Below are positions 9,777 through 17,620 of a DNA stretch of 35,303 nucleotides, in pieces (the stretch's first letter is position 1; every line of letters starts with the position of its first letter). Under the pieces are notes generated by a model that made no database searches, was not told where the DNA came from, and worked only from the letters and a program-made list of their open reading frames with translations. The DNA comes from Deltaproteobacteria bacterium (GTDB lineage Bacteria > Desulfobacterota > DSM-4660 > Desulfatiglandales > Desulfatiglandaceae), in NCBI GenBank assembly GCA_019307945.1, contig JAFDIS010000028.1, positions 1-35,303 on the forward strand, read 5' to 3'. A program made the position numbers and the translations under genes.

Positions 9777-11414
9777 TCATCCGGGACCTGAAGAGGGGCT
9801 GCCGGGCCCGGCATTCCCTGCCTGTGGCCCGGGCTCCCGAAAAAAAACCGCCAACCTTTTCCGAAACGTCACTACCCGACCCCCCGGCGCGCCCCTTTGT
9901 CCCAGGGCCCGTTTCAGGGCCTCCTCTCCCGCCACCACGGCCTTGAGGTGCGGGTCTGAAAGCAGATCCTCAAGCCTTTCAGCACAAGGGGGGAGCCGGT
10001 CATAGAAAAACGCGGCAAAGTATCGTGCCCGCGCGTCGCAGCCCTGAAAACCCACCTGTGCCGGTTCCAGGCCCCGGGCCCTGAGAGCCAAGCAGAGGGC
10101 CCTGTACCTTCCGGTCTTGTCGTCGCGAATCCCGTCACCCAGCTCGATATTGAGCAGGAGGAAGAGGACACTGACGAAGACCCCGGCGGTCCTCATGGGT
10201 AGGTTCCGCCTGGCCAGCAAGAAGGCTGCGGCGGCCGTAAAGGAGAGCAATAGGGCCCGCGTCACGGCCCCCTGGAAATAGAGGGCCACGGCCAGAGGGA
10301 AAAGGAAACTTGCGGCTGTTATCCAGAAGATAATGCGGTCTGCAGGCCCCATTATCGACGCCCACCTGCCCGGCCTTCTCGCCCGGTAAAAGGAGGCCGC
10401 CCACGCCGCAACAAGGGAGGAGGGCATGAAAACGGGGAGGAGGTACCGGTGATTCTTTACACTGGTGAAATGGAGCACCAGTAAGAAGACACCGATCCAC
10501 AACAAGAGAAAGGACAATTCCTTTCGTCCGGCCAGGGCGCCCCGGTGTCTCAGGAAGGCCCAGACCCCCAGCGCAAGGAAAGGGGTCGCCGGCATGAACT
10601 TTGTGGGAAACTCCACCAGGTAGTAGAACCACCCTCCATGTCTGGTCATGATGGTGACCCGGCGGAGAACCTGAACATAATCCTCAAATTGGGGATGGCT
10701 CAGGAGACCGAGGGCCCAGGGAATGACGGGAACAAACAGGGCCGGGCTCGTGGCGGCCAGGAGCAAAGGGGCCGCGTCTTTTCGGTCCTCTCGTCCCAAG
10801 AGGCCCAGCACTATCGGGATCACGACAGGCAAGACCGCCAGGGCCACGAAGGCCTTCACCATGCCCGCCAGTCCCGTGGAGAACCAGAAGGCCAGGTACC
10901 AGAGAGCCTTTCTGTTTCTGTCCGGCGCCTTTAGCCCGAAATGGAAAGAAAGCAGGGCAAGGCCGAAAAAAAGGCTGAACTCCAGGTCCAGTCTCATCCT
11001 GCGGGCGTAGATGTAAAAGGCATAGGAAGAAAGGAGGAAAAGGCCCGCCAGAAACCCCGTTTCAGCGCTGGAGAAAAAGCGCTCGCCCACGAAAAAGACA
11101 AGCAAGACCGAAGCTAGCGCCGCCAGGGCCTCGGGCATCCTTGCTGCGACCGGTCCCACACCCAGCACACGGTAGGCGCCCGCCATCAACCAGAAATGAA
11201 GCGGCGGCTTGTCCACATAGATGCGCCCTCCGAGGTGGAGGAGATTCCAGTCGCCCAGTTCACGGATCTCGCGCGCCACTTCGGCGTGCTTGATATAGTC
11301 CTTGGTCTCCGGCTCACGCCCGCCCAGATCGAAAAAGATGACGAAACAGGCGAGGAGGGCAAAATAGAAGAGTAATCCTCTTCGCGAAAACGGCCTGGCG
11401 GATGTCTCGGTCAT
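9777..11414 (-). CDS. Family 39-type membrane glycosyltransferase (ArnT-like)
   Basis: 545 residues with about ten to twelve hydrophobic spans. The first large periplasmic loop carries the Asp/Glu motif (LGGREPETKDYIKHAEVAREI) and YVDKPPLHFWL. This is the layout of ArnT/PMT-fold enzymes, which transfer sugars from polyprenyl-phosphate donors to lipid A, glycans or proteins. The last ~130 residues are a soluble periplasmic domain. The ATG at 11414 is chosen because GGAAGGA is six bases upstream; an ATG five codons earlier (11429) has its Shine-Dalgarno only two bases away. It is divergent from the DegT cluster and convergent with the pilT unit. The substrate is unknown. Confidence 0.85.
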   Translation of the reverse strand: MTETSARPFSRRGLLFYFALLACFVIFFDLGGREPETKDYIKHAEVAREIRELGDWNLLHLGGRIYVDKPPLHFWLMAGAYRVLGVGPVAARMPEALAALASVLLVFFVGERFFSSAETGFLAGLFLLSSYAFYIYARRMRLDLEFSLFFGLALLSFHFGLKAPDRNRKALWYLAFWFSTGLAGMVKAFVALAVLPVVIPIVLGLLGREDRKDAAPLLLAATSPALFVPVIPWALGLLSHPQFEDYVQVLRRVTIMTRHGGWFYYLVEFPTKFMPATPFLALGVWAFLRHRGALAGRKELSFLLLWIGVFLLVLHFTSVKNHRYLLPVFMPSSLVAAWAASFYRARRPGRWASIMGPADRIIFWITAASFLFPLAVALYFQGAVTRALLLSFTAAAAFLLARRNLPMRTAGVFVSVLFLLLNIELGDGIRDDKTGRYRALCLALRARGLEPAQVGFQGCDARARYFAAFFYDRLPPCAERLEDLLSDPHLKAVVAGEEALKRALGQRGAPGGRVVTFRKRLAVFFREPGPQAGNAGPGSPSSGPG

Positions 11415-11784
11415 GGTGGTTCCTTCCATCGCCTCCTTGATCTTGGGTGGCGAAGCCCGGGGGGCCGCACAGCCATCTCTCTCATGGGCGGGCCCCCACC
11501 GGCTCCGGTGCGACTATAGGACAGGGCCCCCGGAACTGTCAATGCGACCCCTGCCGGAGCTGCGGCAACAGCGGGTCTTGTCGGGAGGCGATACCCTCTC
11601 CCCTACACTCAGAGGGTCAAATCCCGGGTATACGGCCGGGGAGATTCCAGGTTGACAAAAGGAAAGCCTGGGAATAAAGATTTGGGTCTGGCGATCGCAC
11701 CCGCTGGAACGCCTTCCCGATCCGGCGCTCGTTATCGGCGCGACCACCCGAAAGCCTTTATAACCCTGAGAGGTATCAGTCCCC
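11415..11784. other. Divergent intergenic region between the GT39 and DegT genes
   Basis: 370 bases with no supported gene. It includes a candidate rightward promoter at 11652-11680 and a small CCCGG/CCGGG inverted repeat near 11620-11640. Nothing recognisable as the leftward promoter of the glycosyltransferase was found in 11430-11600, which is uniformly GC-rich. Confidence 0.4.
11652..11680 (+). promoter_or_regulatory. Candidate promoter of the sugar cluster
   Basis: A perfect -35 TTGACA (11652-11657), a 17-bp spacer and TAAAGA (11675-11680), a weak -10. ATTCCAGG just before the -35 and CCTGGGAAT over the spacer/-10 junction form an imperfect inverted repeat (one bulge) enclosing the -35, a possible regulator site. 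The DegT start is about 100 bases downstream. Confidence 0.4.
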
Positions 11785-12891
11785 ATGAAAGTTCCCTTTG
11801 TCGACCTGAGCCGACAGTATGCCCCCTTGATGGACCGAATCCTTGACGCCATGAAGGACGTCATCGACCGGTGCGCCTTTATCAATGGACCCGAAGTCAA
11901 AGAATTCGAAGAGCGCATGGGCGCTTGGCTTGGACAGCAGGTTTGTGCGGTTTCCAATTGTACCCACGCCATCGAACTTACCCTGAAGGCCCTTGGAATC
12001 GGCCCCGGGGACGAGGTGATCACGGTCCCCAACACGGCTTTTCCTACCTGCGAGGCGATCCACGCCACCGGCGCACGAGTGGTGTTTGCGGACATCGCTC
12101 CCGGCTCTTACAACATGGACCCGGAGGCGGCGGAGCAGGCCGTCACGGAAAAGACGAAGGCCCTGGTGCCGGTTCACCTCTACGGCATCCCTGCGGACAT
12201 GGAGGCCATTATCACCGTGGCCCGACGTCACGGCCTTTACGTGGTGGAAGACTGCGCCCAGGCCCAGGGCGCCCGCTATCGCGGCCGACGGGTGGGAACT
12301 TTGGGCATTGCGGGCTGTTTCAGTTTCTTCCCGTCCAAGAACCTGGGCGCCTTCGGCGACGGCGGCGCCATGTGTTCCGGGGATCCGGACCTTGTACGCC
12401 GCGTGCGGATGATGGCCAATCACGGCCGGGAGGAAAAATTCACCCATGTAATGGTAGGGACCAACAGCCGCCTGGACACCCTAAAAGCCGCACAGCTCTC
12501 CATCTGCCTGGATGCCCTAGACGAGTGGAACCGCAAGAGGCGGGAAGCCGCCCGCCTTTACAGTGAACTCCTTCGCGATTACGACGAGATCATTCCACCC
12601 CGGGTGCCCGATCAATGCGAGGCGGTCTGGCACCTTTATGTGATCCGGCATGAAAGGCGCGACGCACTCAGGGCCTTTTTAAAGGAGCAGGGCATCGCCA
12701 CAGGGCTTCACTATCCATCACCCCTCCACCTCCAGCCGGTTTACGCCGACGCGGGCTGGGGCGAGGGTAGCCTACCTAGAGCGGAGGCCGCCTGCCGGGA
12801 GATCCTTTCCCTGCCCATGTTCCCCGGAATCACCCGGGAAGAGGTGGAGGCGGTATGCCGGGCCATCGGGCGTTTTCTGGAGAAAGGGTAG
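11785..12891 (+). CDS. DegT/DnrJ/EryC1/StrS-family aminotransferase
   Basis: 368 residues, full length for PLP-dependent nucleotide-sugar aminotransferases, which convert 3- or 4-keto sugars to amino sugars using glutamate or glutamine. The PLP lysine is Lys185 in FFPSKNLGAFGDGG, and Asp156 of VVEDCAQAQGA would contact the pyridine nitrogen. The usual S-G-T-D-A-L phosphate-binding phrase is changed to SNCTHAIEL (residues 57-65), which is uncommon but near-isosteric. GAGAGG (11768-11773) is eleven bases upstream, a weak ribosome site. It leads a cluster with a GT2 transferase, a TVP38-like protein and a Gfo/Idh oxidoreductase. Together with the last it could make a 3-amino uronate-type sugar, as in WlbA/WlbE pathways, but the acetyltransferase is absent. 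Confidence 0.92.
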   Translation: MKVPFVDLSRQYAPLMDRILDAMKDVIDRCAFINGPEVKEFEERMGAWLGQQVCAVSNCTHAIELTLKALGIGPGDEVITVPNTAFPTCEAIHATGARVVFADIAPGSYNMDPEAAEQAVTEKTKALVPVHLYGIPADMEAIITVARRHGLYVVEDCAQAQGARYRGRRVGTLGIAGCFSFFPSKNLGAFGDGGAMCSGDPDLVRRVRMMANHGREEKFTHVMVGTNSRLDTLKAAQLSICLDALDEWNRKRREAARLYSELLRDYDEIIPPRVPDQCEAVWHLYVIRHERRDALRAFLKEQGIATGLHYPSPLHLQPVYADAGWGEGSLPRAEAACREILSLPMFPGITREEVEAVCRAIGRFLEKG

Positions 12892-12903
12892 GAGGATCTG
12901 GGC

Positions 12904-13644
12904 ATGGAGCCCGACGTGCTGGACATTTCCGTGGTCATCCCTGTGTTCAACGAGGAAGAGAACCTGGGCCCACTGCTGGCCGAGACGGTCCCCGTCCTGG
13001 AGTCCATGAATCGGTCCTTCGAAATCCTGTGTGTTGATGACGCCAGCACCGACGGGTCCCTGGAAGTGCTTCGGGAACTTCAGCGCAAATACCCACCCCT
13101 GCGAGTAATCTCTCACCGGGTCAATTGCGGCGAAAGTGCGGCCGAAGCCACGGGATTCGCCCACGCCCGCGGGCGCTGGATCGTGACAATGGACGCCGAT
13201 CAACAGAATGATCCCGCCGATATACCGGCCTTGATCAAGGCGACCTCCGGTGCGGACGCGGTTTGCGGTGTCCGGAGAAAGCGGCAAGACGACTGGGTCA
13301 AAAGGATTTCCTCGAAAATAGCCAACGGATTTAGAAACCGGATCACGGGCGATCGGATCTCGGATGCGGGCTGCACCTTCAGGGCCCTTCGCCGGGAGGC
13401 CCTCAGGGAAATTCCCCGCTTCAACGGGATGCATCGCTTCCTGCCCACGCTCTTGCGGCTTCAGGGGTATCGGGTGGTGGAGATTTCCGTGAACCACCGC
13501 CCCAGGACCAGGGGCGAGTCCAAGTACGGAGTGGGAAACCGGGCGATGCGTGGCCTGGTGGACTGTTTCGCCGTCCGGTGGTGGCGGAGGCGGTGCTTTC
13601 CCACGGAAAGGTGCCGCGCCGATACCGAGGACACGACGAGATGA
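12904..13644 (+). CDS. GT2 glycosyltransferase, dolichol-phosphate-mannose synthase-like
   Basis: 246 residues. It opens with VVIPVFNEEENLGPLL and contains ILCVDDASTDGS and the metal-binding D-x-D in TMDADQQNDPADI (Asp97, Asp99), the core of GT-A fold family 2 enzymes. It lacks the C-terminal pair of membrane spans of ArnC/GtrB relatives, so it is more like soluble DPM1-type enzymes that load a sugar onto a polyprenyl phosphate. Such a donor would suit a family 39 enzyme like the one encoded divergently. The ATG at 12904 follows the aminotransferase stop by 12 bases. Its stop overlaps the next start (ATGA at 13641-13644). The last ~25 residues are Arg/Trp-rich and unlike the family. Confidence 0.88.
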   Translation: MEPDVLDISVVIPVFNEEENLGPLLAETVPVLESMNRSFEILCVDDASTDGSLEVLRELQRKYPPLRVISHRVNCGESAAEATGFAHARGRWIVTMDADQQNDPADIPALIKATSGADAVCGVRRKRQDDWVKRISSKIANGFRNRITGDRISDAGCTFRALRREALREIPRFNGMHRFLPTLLRLQGYRVVEISVNHRPRTRGESKYGVGNRAMRGLVDCFAVRWWRRRCFPTERCRADTEDTTR

Positions 13645-14390
13645 AGAGGAGAGGGCGGGGAAACCCTCCTTCGGAAGGCACGGAGGCAGGCGTCCGCGCG
13701 GACGAGGACTCCACGGGCCGGGATCTGGCCAAGACACTGATCCTGGCGGCTGTGATCGTTTCGGCCCTGGCTTTCATGAGGATATCGCCCCTGGGTCGGT
13801 ACCTGAACCCAAGAGAGATAGGCGCCCTTCAGGTCCGGCTCCTGGCATTCGGACACTGGGCGCCGGTAATTTTCCTGGCCGGCGGGGGCGCGGTGATCGC
13901 CCTGGGCGCGCCGCGTTCCATTGTGAGCCTTTTGGGGGGCATGGTCTTCGGGCCGCTCTGGGGCACCTGCCTCGCCCTGGGTGCGGCCCTGCTCGGGTCG
14001 GTGCCCGTGTTTCTCCTCACGCGATGGCTGGGCAGGCCCCTTTTCCATAAGAAGGTGGGGCCGTACCTGGAGATCGTCCGGGCCGGGGACACGGTAAACG
14101 GCCTCTTTCTGGTCTTCCTCTTGAGGCAGTTGCCCCTGGCCTGCATCGTGGTCAACGTTCTCATCGGCCTGACCTCCGTTTCCGTCACAGTCTTCTTGGC
14201 GGGCTCCACGGCCGGGCTCCTGCCCGAGGCTTTTATTTTCGCCCTCTTCGGCGGCAGTTTGAGGCACGCATTCCTATGGAGGGTCACCACGGCCTCGGTC
14301 TGCCTCGTGGCTCTTGTCCTTATCATGAGAGCAGTTTACAGGCGCTCCGAGCTGGCCAGGGGAATTCGCCGCAGGGCGCAGACACAATAA
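13641..14390 (+). CDS. TVP38/TMEM64 (VTT-domain, DedA-like) membrane protein
   Basis: 249 residues with about five or six membrane spans. The conserved VTT-domain core is visible: a G-rich segment VSLLGGMVFGPLWGTCLALGA followed by LLGSVPVFLLTRWLGR, then LRQLPLACIVVNVLIGLT. VTT/DedA relatives act as phospholipid or undecaprenyl-phosphate transporters or scramblases. The start at 13641 is chosen for its ATGA overlap with the preceding glycosyltransferase; an in-frame ATG at 13578 would overlap that gene by 67 bases. The coupling suggests that it recycles or flips the lipid carrier used by the GT2 product. That is inference. Confidence 0.85.
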   Translation: MKRRGRGNPPSEGTEAGVRADEDSTGRDLAKTLILAAVIVSALAFMRISPLGRYLNPREIGALQVRLLAFGHWAPVIFLAGGGAVIALGAPRSIVSLLGGMVFGPLWGTCLALGAALLGSVPVFLLTRWLGRPLFHKKVGPYLEIVRAGDTVNGLFLVFLLRQLPLACIVVNVLIGLTSVSVTVFLAGSTAGLLPEAFIFALFGGSLRHAFLWRVTTASVCLVALVLIMRAVYRRSELARGIRRRAQTQ

Positions 14391-14433
14391 CACAATCCCG
14401 CGTGAAATCGCGCATGGAAGGACAGACGTAAAG

Positions 14434-15501
14434 ATGAAAATTCTTCTGATCGGAACAGGCCGCTGGGGATCAAACCACCTTCGGGTCCTCTCCGGCCTGG
14501 ACGTGGACCTCTACGTGGCCGAGGTTTCAGCCGAGCGGCGAGAAAAATGCCTGGAACAGGGCATTCCTGCCGACCATGTCACCTCGGACTATCGCACCTT
14601 TGCCGAGGACGTGGACGCAGTGGATATCGTGACCCCGGCGTCAACCCATTTCGCCCTGTGCGAAGAGTTTCTGGACATGGGAAAAGACGTCTTCGTGGAA
14701 AAACCCATCACCGAAACGGTGCCCCAGGCCCTGGCCCTGGCAGCCAGGGCCGATGCGGGGGACCGGATCCTGCAGGTTGGCCACATCTTCCGATACGACC
14801 CGGCAGCCGACTATATCCGCTCGTTTCTGGGATCGGGCAAGGCCGGGGAGATCCGCTCCCTCTGCGGGAATTTCTCAGGGTTCAAACGCCCTCGCTCGGA
14901 CGGAGGTGTGACTATCTCCGACGCCCTTCACTTCATCGATTTTTTCAATTACATTATGGAAAAAATTCCCGATCGCGTCCTGGCCCGGTGCGAGGACCTG
15001 CTCCGCCGCGGCATGGATGACATGGCCTGGGTGTGGATGTCCTACAACGGCATTCCGGCCCTGGTGGAGGCCAACTATTTTTCAGTGAACAAAAACCGTC
15101 TAGTGACCATTACCGGAGACAAGGCGACCCTGGTATGCGACTTTGCAGCCTCGCAGGACAAGATCCGGGTCTACCGCAACCGACATATCCTGGACGAAGA
15201 CACATGGAAGGCCGTGGGCGGGGAGGTGATCCACCAGGAGATCCCCCCGGCCGAGCCCCTGCTGGAAGAGTTGAAGCACTTCGTCGGATGCGTCAGGGAC
15301 AGGACGAGGCCCAAGGCTGTCGCCCTGGACGGAGTGAATTCACTGCGTGTGGTGGAGGCCGCGATGCGCTCACACAACGAGGGGAAGGAGATCTTCCTGG
15401 AACCGGAGCCGGCTACGACGTGCAGCAGGGCCCCGGCCACCCCGGGACGCGGCCTTAACCCAAGGCGCACCAGGGCTCTGCCAAGGCCTGATCCTGGCTA
15501 A
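14434..15501 (+). CDS. Gfo/Idh/MocA-family oxidoreductase
   Basis: 355 residues. An N-terminal Rossmann fold carries G-x-G-x-x-G (LLIGTGRWGSN, 5-15), and the conserved EKP (Glu89-Lys90-Pro91) provides the catalytic-site lysine. The C-terminal half is the alpha/beta substrate domain, with the usual His region (ISDALHFIDFF). Family members oxidise or reduce sugars and nucleotide sugars with NAD(P). GGAAGGA (14415-14421) is upstream of the ATG. The last ~30 residues (EPEPATTCSRAP onward) are Pro/Arg-rich and run into the convergent dehydrogenase gene, whose stop codon overlaps this one by two bases (15498-15501). This tail looks like a recent extension. Clustering with the DegT aminotransferase suggests joint synthesis of an amino sugar. 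Confidence 0.9.
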   Translation: MKILLIGTGRWGSNHLRVLSGLDVDLYVAEVSAERREKCLEQGIPADHVTSDYRTFAEDVDAVDIVTPASTHFALCEEFLDMGKDVFVEKPITETVPQALALAARADAGDRILQVGHIFRYDPAADYIRSFLGSGKAGEIRSLCGNFSGFKRPRSDGGVTISDALHFIDFFNYIMEKIPDRVLARCEDLLRRGMDDMAWVWMSYNGIPALVEANYFSVNKNRLVTITGDKATLVCDFAASQDKIRVYRNRHILDEDTWKAVGGEVIHQEIPPAEPLLEELKHFVGCVRDRTRPKAVALDGVNSLRVVEAAMRSHNEGKEIFLEPEPATTCSRAPATPGRGLNPRRTRALPRPDPG

Positions 15502-16634
15502 AACCCCTCCAGCTTGGCGATGACCTCCAGCATGACCTCGTTGGCGCCCCCACCGATGGAAAGCAGCCTGGAGTCCCTGAATTTCCGGGAGATCAGGGTC
15601 TCGTTCATGTAGCCCATGCCGCCCCACATCTGGAGACACCCGTGTGCCACGTTGAAGACCAGATCCCCCGCGAACAGCTTGCCCATGGTGATTTCGCGGG
15701 TGGCGTCGAGGCCTTCCATCTTCATGCGGACGATGTGGTAGGTCAACTGCTTCAGGCACTCGAGCTGGGTCACCCACTCGGCCAGCCGGTGCCTCAGCAC
15801 CTGCTTCGCAATGAGGGGTTTTCCGAAGACCTTGCGCTGCCGTATGTATTCCACCGTCATGTCGATCATGTCCCTGGCGCTCACGTAGGCCCCGGGCAGC
15901 GCGTAGAACCGCTCGTGCTGGAATTGCTTCATCTGGATGATGAAGCCCTCCCCTTCCTCGCCGATCAGGTTCTCCGCGGGAATCCTCATGTCGTCGAAAA
16001 AAAGTTCGGCCGTGTCGCTGCAGCGCATGCCCATCTTGTCCAGCTTTTTGTTGACCACGAAGCCCGGGGTCTTGGTGGGCACCACGAAGAGGCCGAAACT
16101 GTGATACCCCGGATCGTCGCTGGTCCGGGCCAGGAGGGTCACGTAGTCCGCCTGGCAGCCATTCGTGATGAAGCGTTTCGACCCGTTGATCACGTAGGAA
16201 TCCCCGTCCTTCACGGCCCGGGTCAGGAGGCTTGCCACGTCGGAGCCCGCCTCGGGCTCGGTCACACCGATGGCCGTCACCATGTCGCCCGCAACGGCGG
16301 GCTTGAGGTAAGTCTCCTTGAGGTACTCACTGCCGAACTCGTGGATGGCGGGCGTGGCCATGTGGGTCTGGACCCCGATGGCCATCGGCACACCGTCGGC
16401 CTTGCAGTGGCCCAGTTCTTCCAGGAAAACCAGGTCGAACCAGTAGTCCAGGCCCTGCCCGCCGTACTTGGGGTCATATGTGATGCCCAGAAGGCCCAGA
16501 TCCCCCATCTTCTTGAAAAGATCATGAAGCGGAACGTTCGACTGCTCCCAGTCGTCCACGTATGGGTTTATCTCCTTGTCCACGAATCTCTTGACCGTCG
16601 CCCGCAAGGCGTTGTGATCTTCGTTGAAATACAT
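15498..16634 (-). CDS. Acyl-CoA dehydrogenase, AtuD (citronellyl-CoA dehydrogenase)-like
   Basis: 378 residues, complete FAD-dependent acyl-CoA dehydrogenase: TEPEAGSD and ITNG flavin/substrate motifs in the middle beta domain, and RQRKVFGKP in the C-terminal helical domain. The Glu of short/medium-chain enzymes is replaced by Gly362 (SIGGGANEVM). A Glu is present at the isovaleryl/long-chain position instead (Glu241, QHERFYALPG), so it is probably active. The opening (EINPYVDDWE, FKKMGDLGLLGI, GVPMAIGVQT) and SIGGGA ending are the signature I recall for AtuD-like dehydrogenases of branched acyl-CoA. It is last in the six-gene operon, 64 bases after the BKACE gene. The exact substrate is unknown. 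Confidence 0.92.
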   Translation of the reverse strand: MYFNEDHNALRATVKRFVDKEINPYVDDWEQSNVPLHDLFKKMGDLGLLGITYDPKYGGQGLDYWFDLVFLEELGHCKADGVPMAIGVQTHMATPAIHEFGSEYLKETYLKPAVAGDMVTAIGVTEPEAGSDVASLLTRAVKDGDSYVINGSKRFITNGCQADYVTLLARTSDDPGYHSFGLFVVPTKTPGFVVNKKLDKMGMRCSDTAELFFDDMRIPAENLIGEEGEGFIIQMKQFQHERFYALPGAYVSARDMIDMTVEYIRQRKVFGKPLIAKQVLRHRLAEWVTQLECLKQLTYHIVRMKMEGLDATREITMGKLFAGDLVFNVAHGCLQMWGGMGYMNETLISRKFRDSRLLSIGGGANEVMLEVIAKLEGF

Positions 16635-16698
16635 GCCCCTTCACCCTTTCTGCACAAATTTGCTAATCAAAAACCGCGTGGTATCCCTTCCCGGAGCC

Positions 16699-17565
16699 TC
16701 ATCCCTTGAGGCCCAGGATGGCGCGGGCCTCTTCGGCCGTGGCGATCTCCCTTCCCACCTCCCGGACGATCCCGGCAAGGGCTTCGACCAGTTCGCCGTT
16801 GTTGCGAGCCTTCTCCCCGCTGGGCAGGTAAAAGGTATCTTCCAGGCCCGTTCGTACGTTTCCACCTTCTTCCAGAGCCTTTCTCTGCAGATCCCAGACC
16901 TCTTTGCGACCCACGCAGATCACCTGCCAGTGGGTACCGGGGAGCATTTCGTTCTTGAGGAGCGGAATCCACTCCGGCTTTGCCGGCTGGCCGCTCGCCA
17001 CGCCCATGACCAGGGAGATGTGGGGGTCGCCCTCGAACATCCCGGCCTTCTTATACAAGGCCACACTGCGGACGATGCCCGAATCGAAGCACTCGAATTC
17101 GGGTACCACGTCGTTGGCCTTCATGGCATCCAGGAATGCCTGGACCTTTTCCACCGGGTTGTCGAACAGCGTGGGCGGCCAGGCCCAGGTCCCGTCGCTC
17201 TTGAGCTTGAGGTAGTTGAGGGAGCCCGCATTACAGGCCGCCATTTCCGGCTTTGTGGCCTCCAGGCAGGCCACGGGTCCCGAGATGTCGGGTCCCACGA
17301 GGCCCGTACTCTGGTTGATGATGATGCCCGGGACCCGATCCCGAATGGCGTCTATGATGGACTTTACCACATCCACGTCCCAGGTGGGCAGGTAGCCCAT
17401 TCCGGGATGCTGGTCCCTGAAGTGACAGTGCACGATGGTGGCCCCCTGGTCCCAGGCCTGCTGGGCCGCTTCGGCCATCTGCTCGGGCGTGACCGGGAGA
17501 TTCGCCATGGAGGGATCCGTCAACACACCCGTCAGGGCGCAGGTCAGTACGACTTTATCGCTCAT
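16699..17565 (-). CDS. BKACE-family (DUF849) beta-keto acid cleavage enzyme
   Basis: 288 residues, full length for a TIM-barrel Zn or other divalent-metal enzyme of the 3-keto-5-aminohexanoate cleavage family. These enzymes condense a beta-keto acid with acetyl-CoA and split the product to acetoacetate and a new acyl-CoA. Evidence: an N-terminal strand VVLTCALTG, the metal ligands His46 and His48 in IVHCHFRD, IINQSTG, and the FECFDSG motif. AGGAGGA lies five bases before the ATG. The substrate side chain varies widely in this family, so lysine fermentation is not implied, and no kamA/kdd/kal genes are present. It sits between a carboxyltransferase and an acyl-CoA dehydrogenase, suggesting that it releases an acyl-CoA in the same pathway. 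Confidence 0.92.
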   Translation of the reverse strand: MSDKVVLTCALTGVLTDPSMANLPVTPEQMAEAAQQAWDQGATIVHCHFRDQHPGMGYLPTWDVDVVKSIIDAIRDRVPGIIINQSTGLVGPDISGPVACLEATKPEMAACNAGSLNYLKLKSDGTWAWPPTLFDNPVEKVQAFLDAMKANDVVPEFECFDSGIVRSVALYKKAGMFEGDPHISLVMGVASGQPAKPEWIPLLKNEMLPGTHWQVICVGRKEVWDLQRKALEEGGNVRTGLEDTFYLPSGEKARNNGELVEALAGIVREVGREIATAEEARAILGLKG

Positions 17566-17620
17566 CTCATCCTCCTGATAAAAATTGCGTAAATTGTCTC
17601 CCCTATATTCCGTCGCCGCA

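Noticed and set aside
16699-17565. Reading the BKACE gene as proof of lysine fermentation
   Set aside because: None of the other lysine-fermentation genes is present, and the family is known to act on many beta-keto acids.
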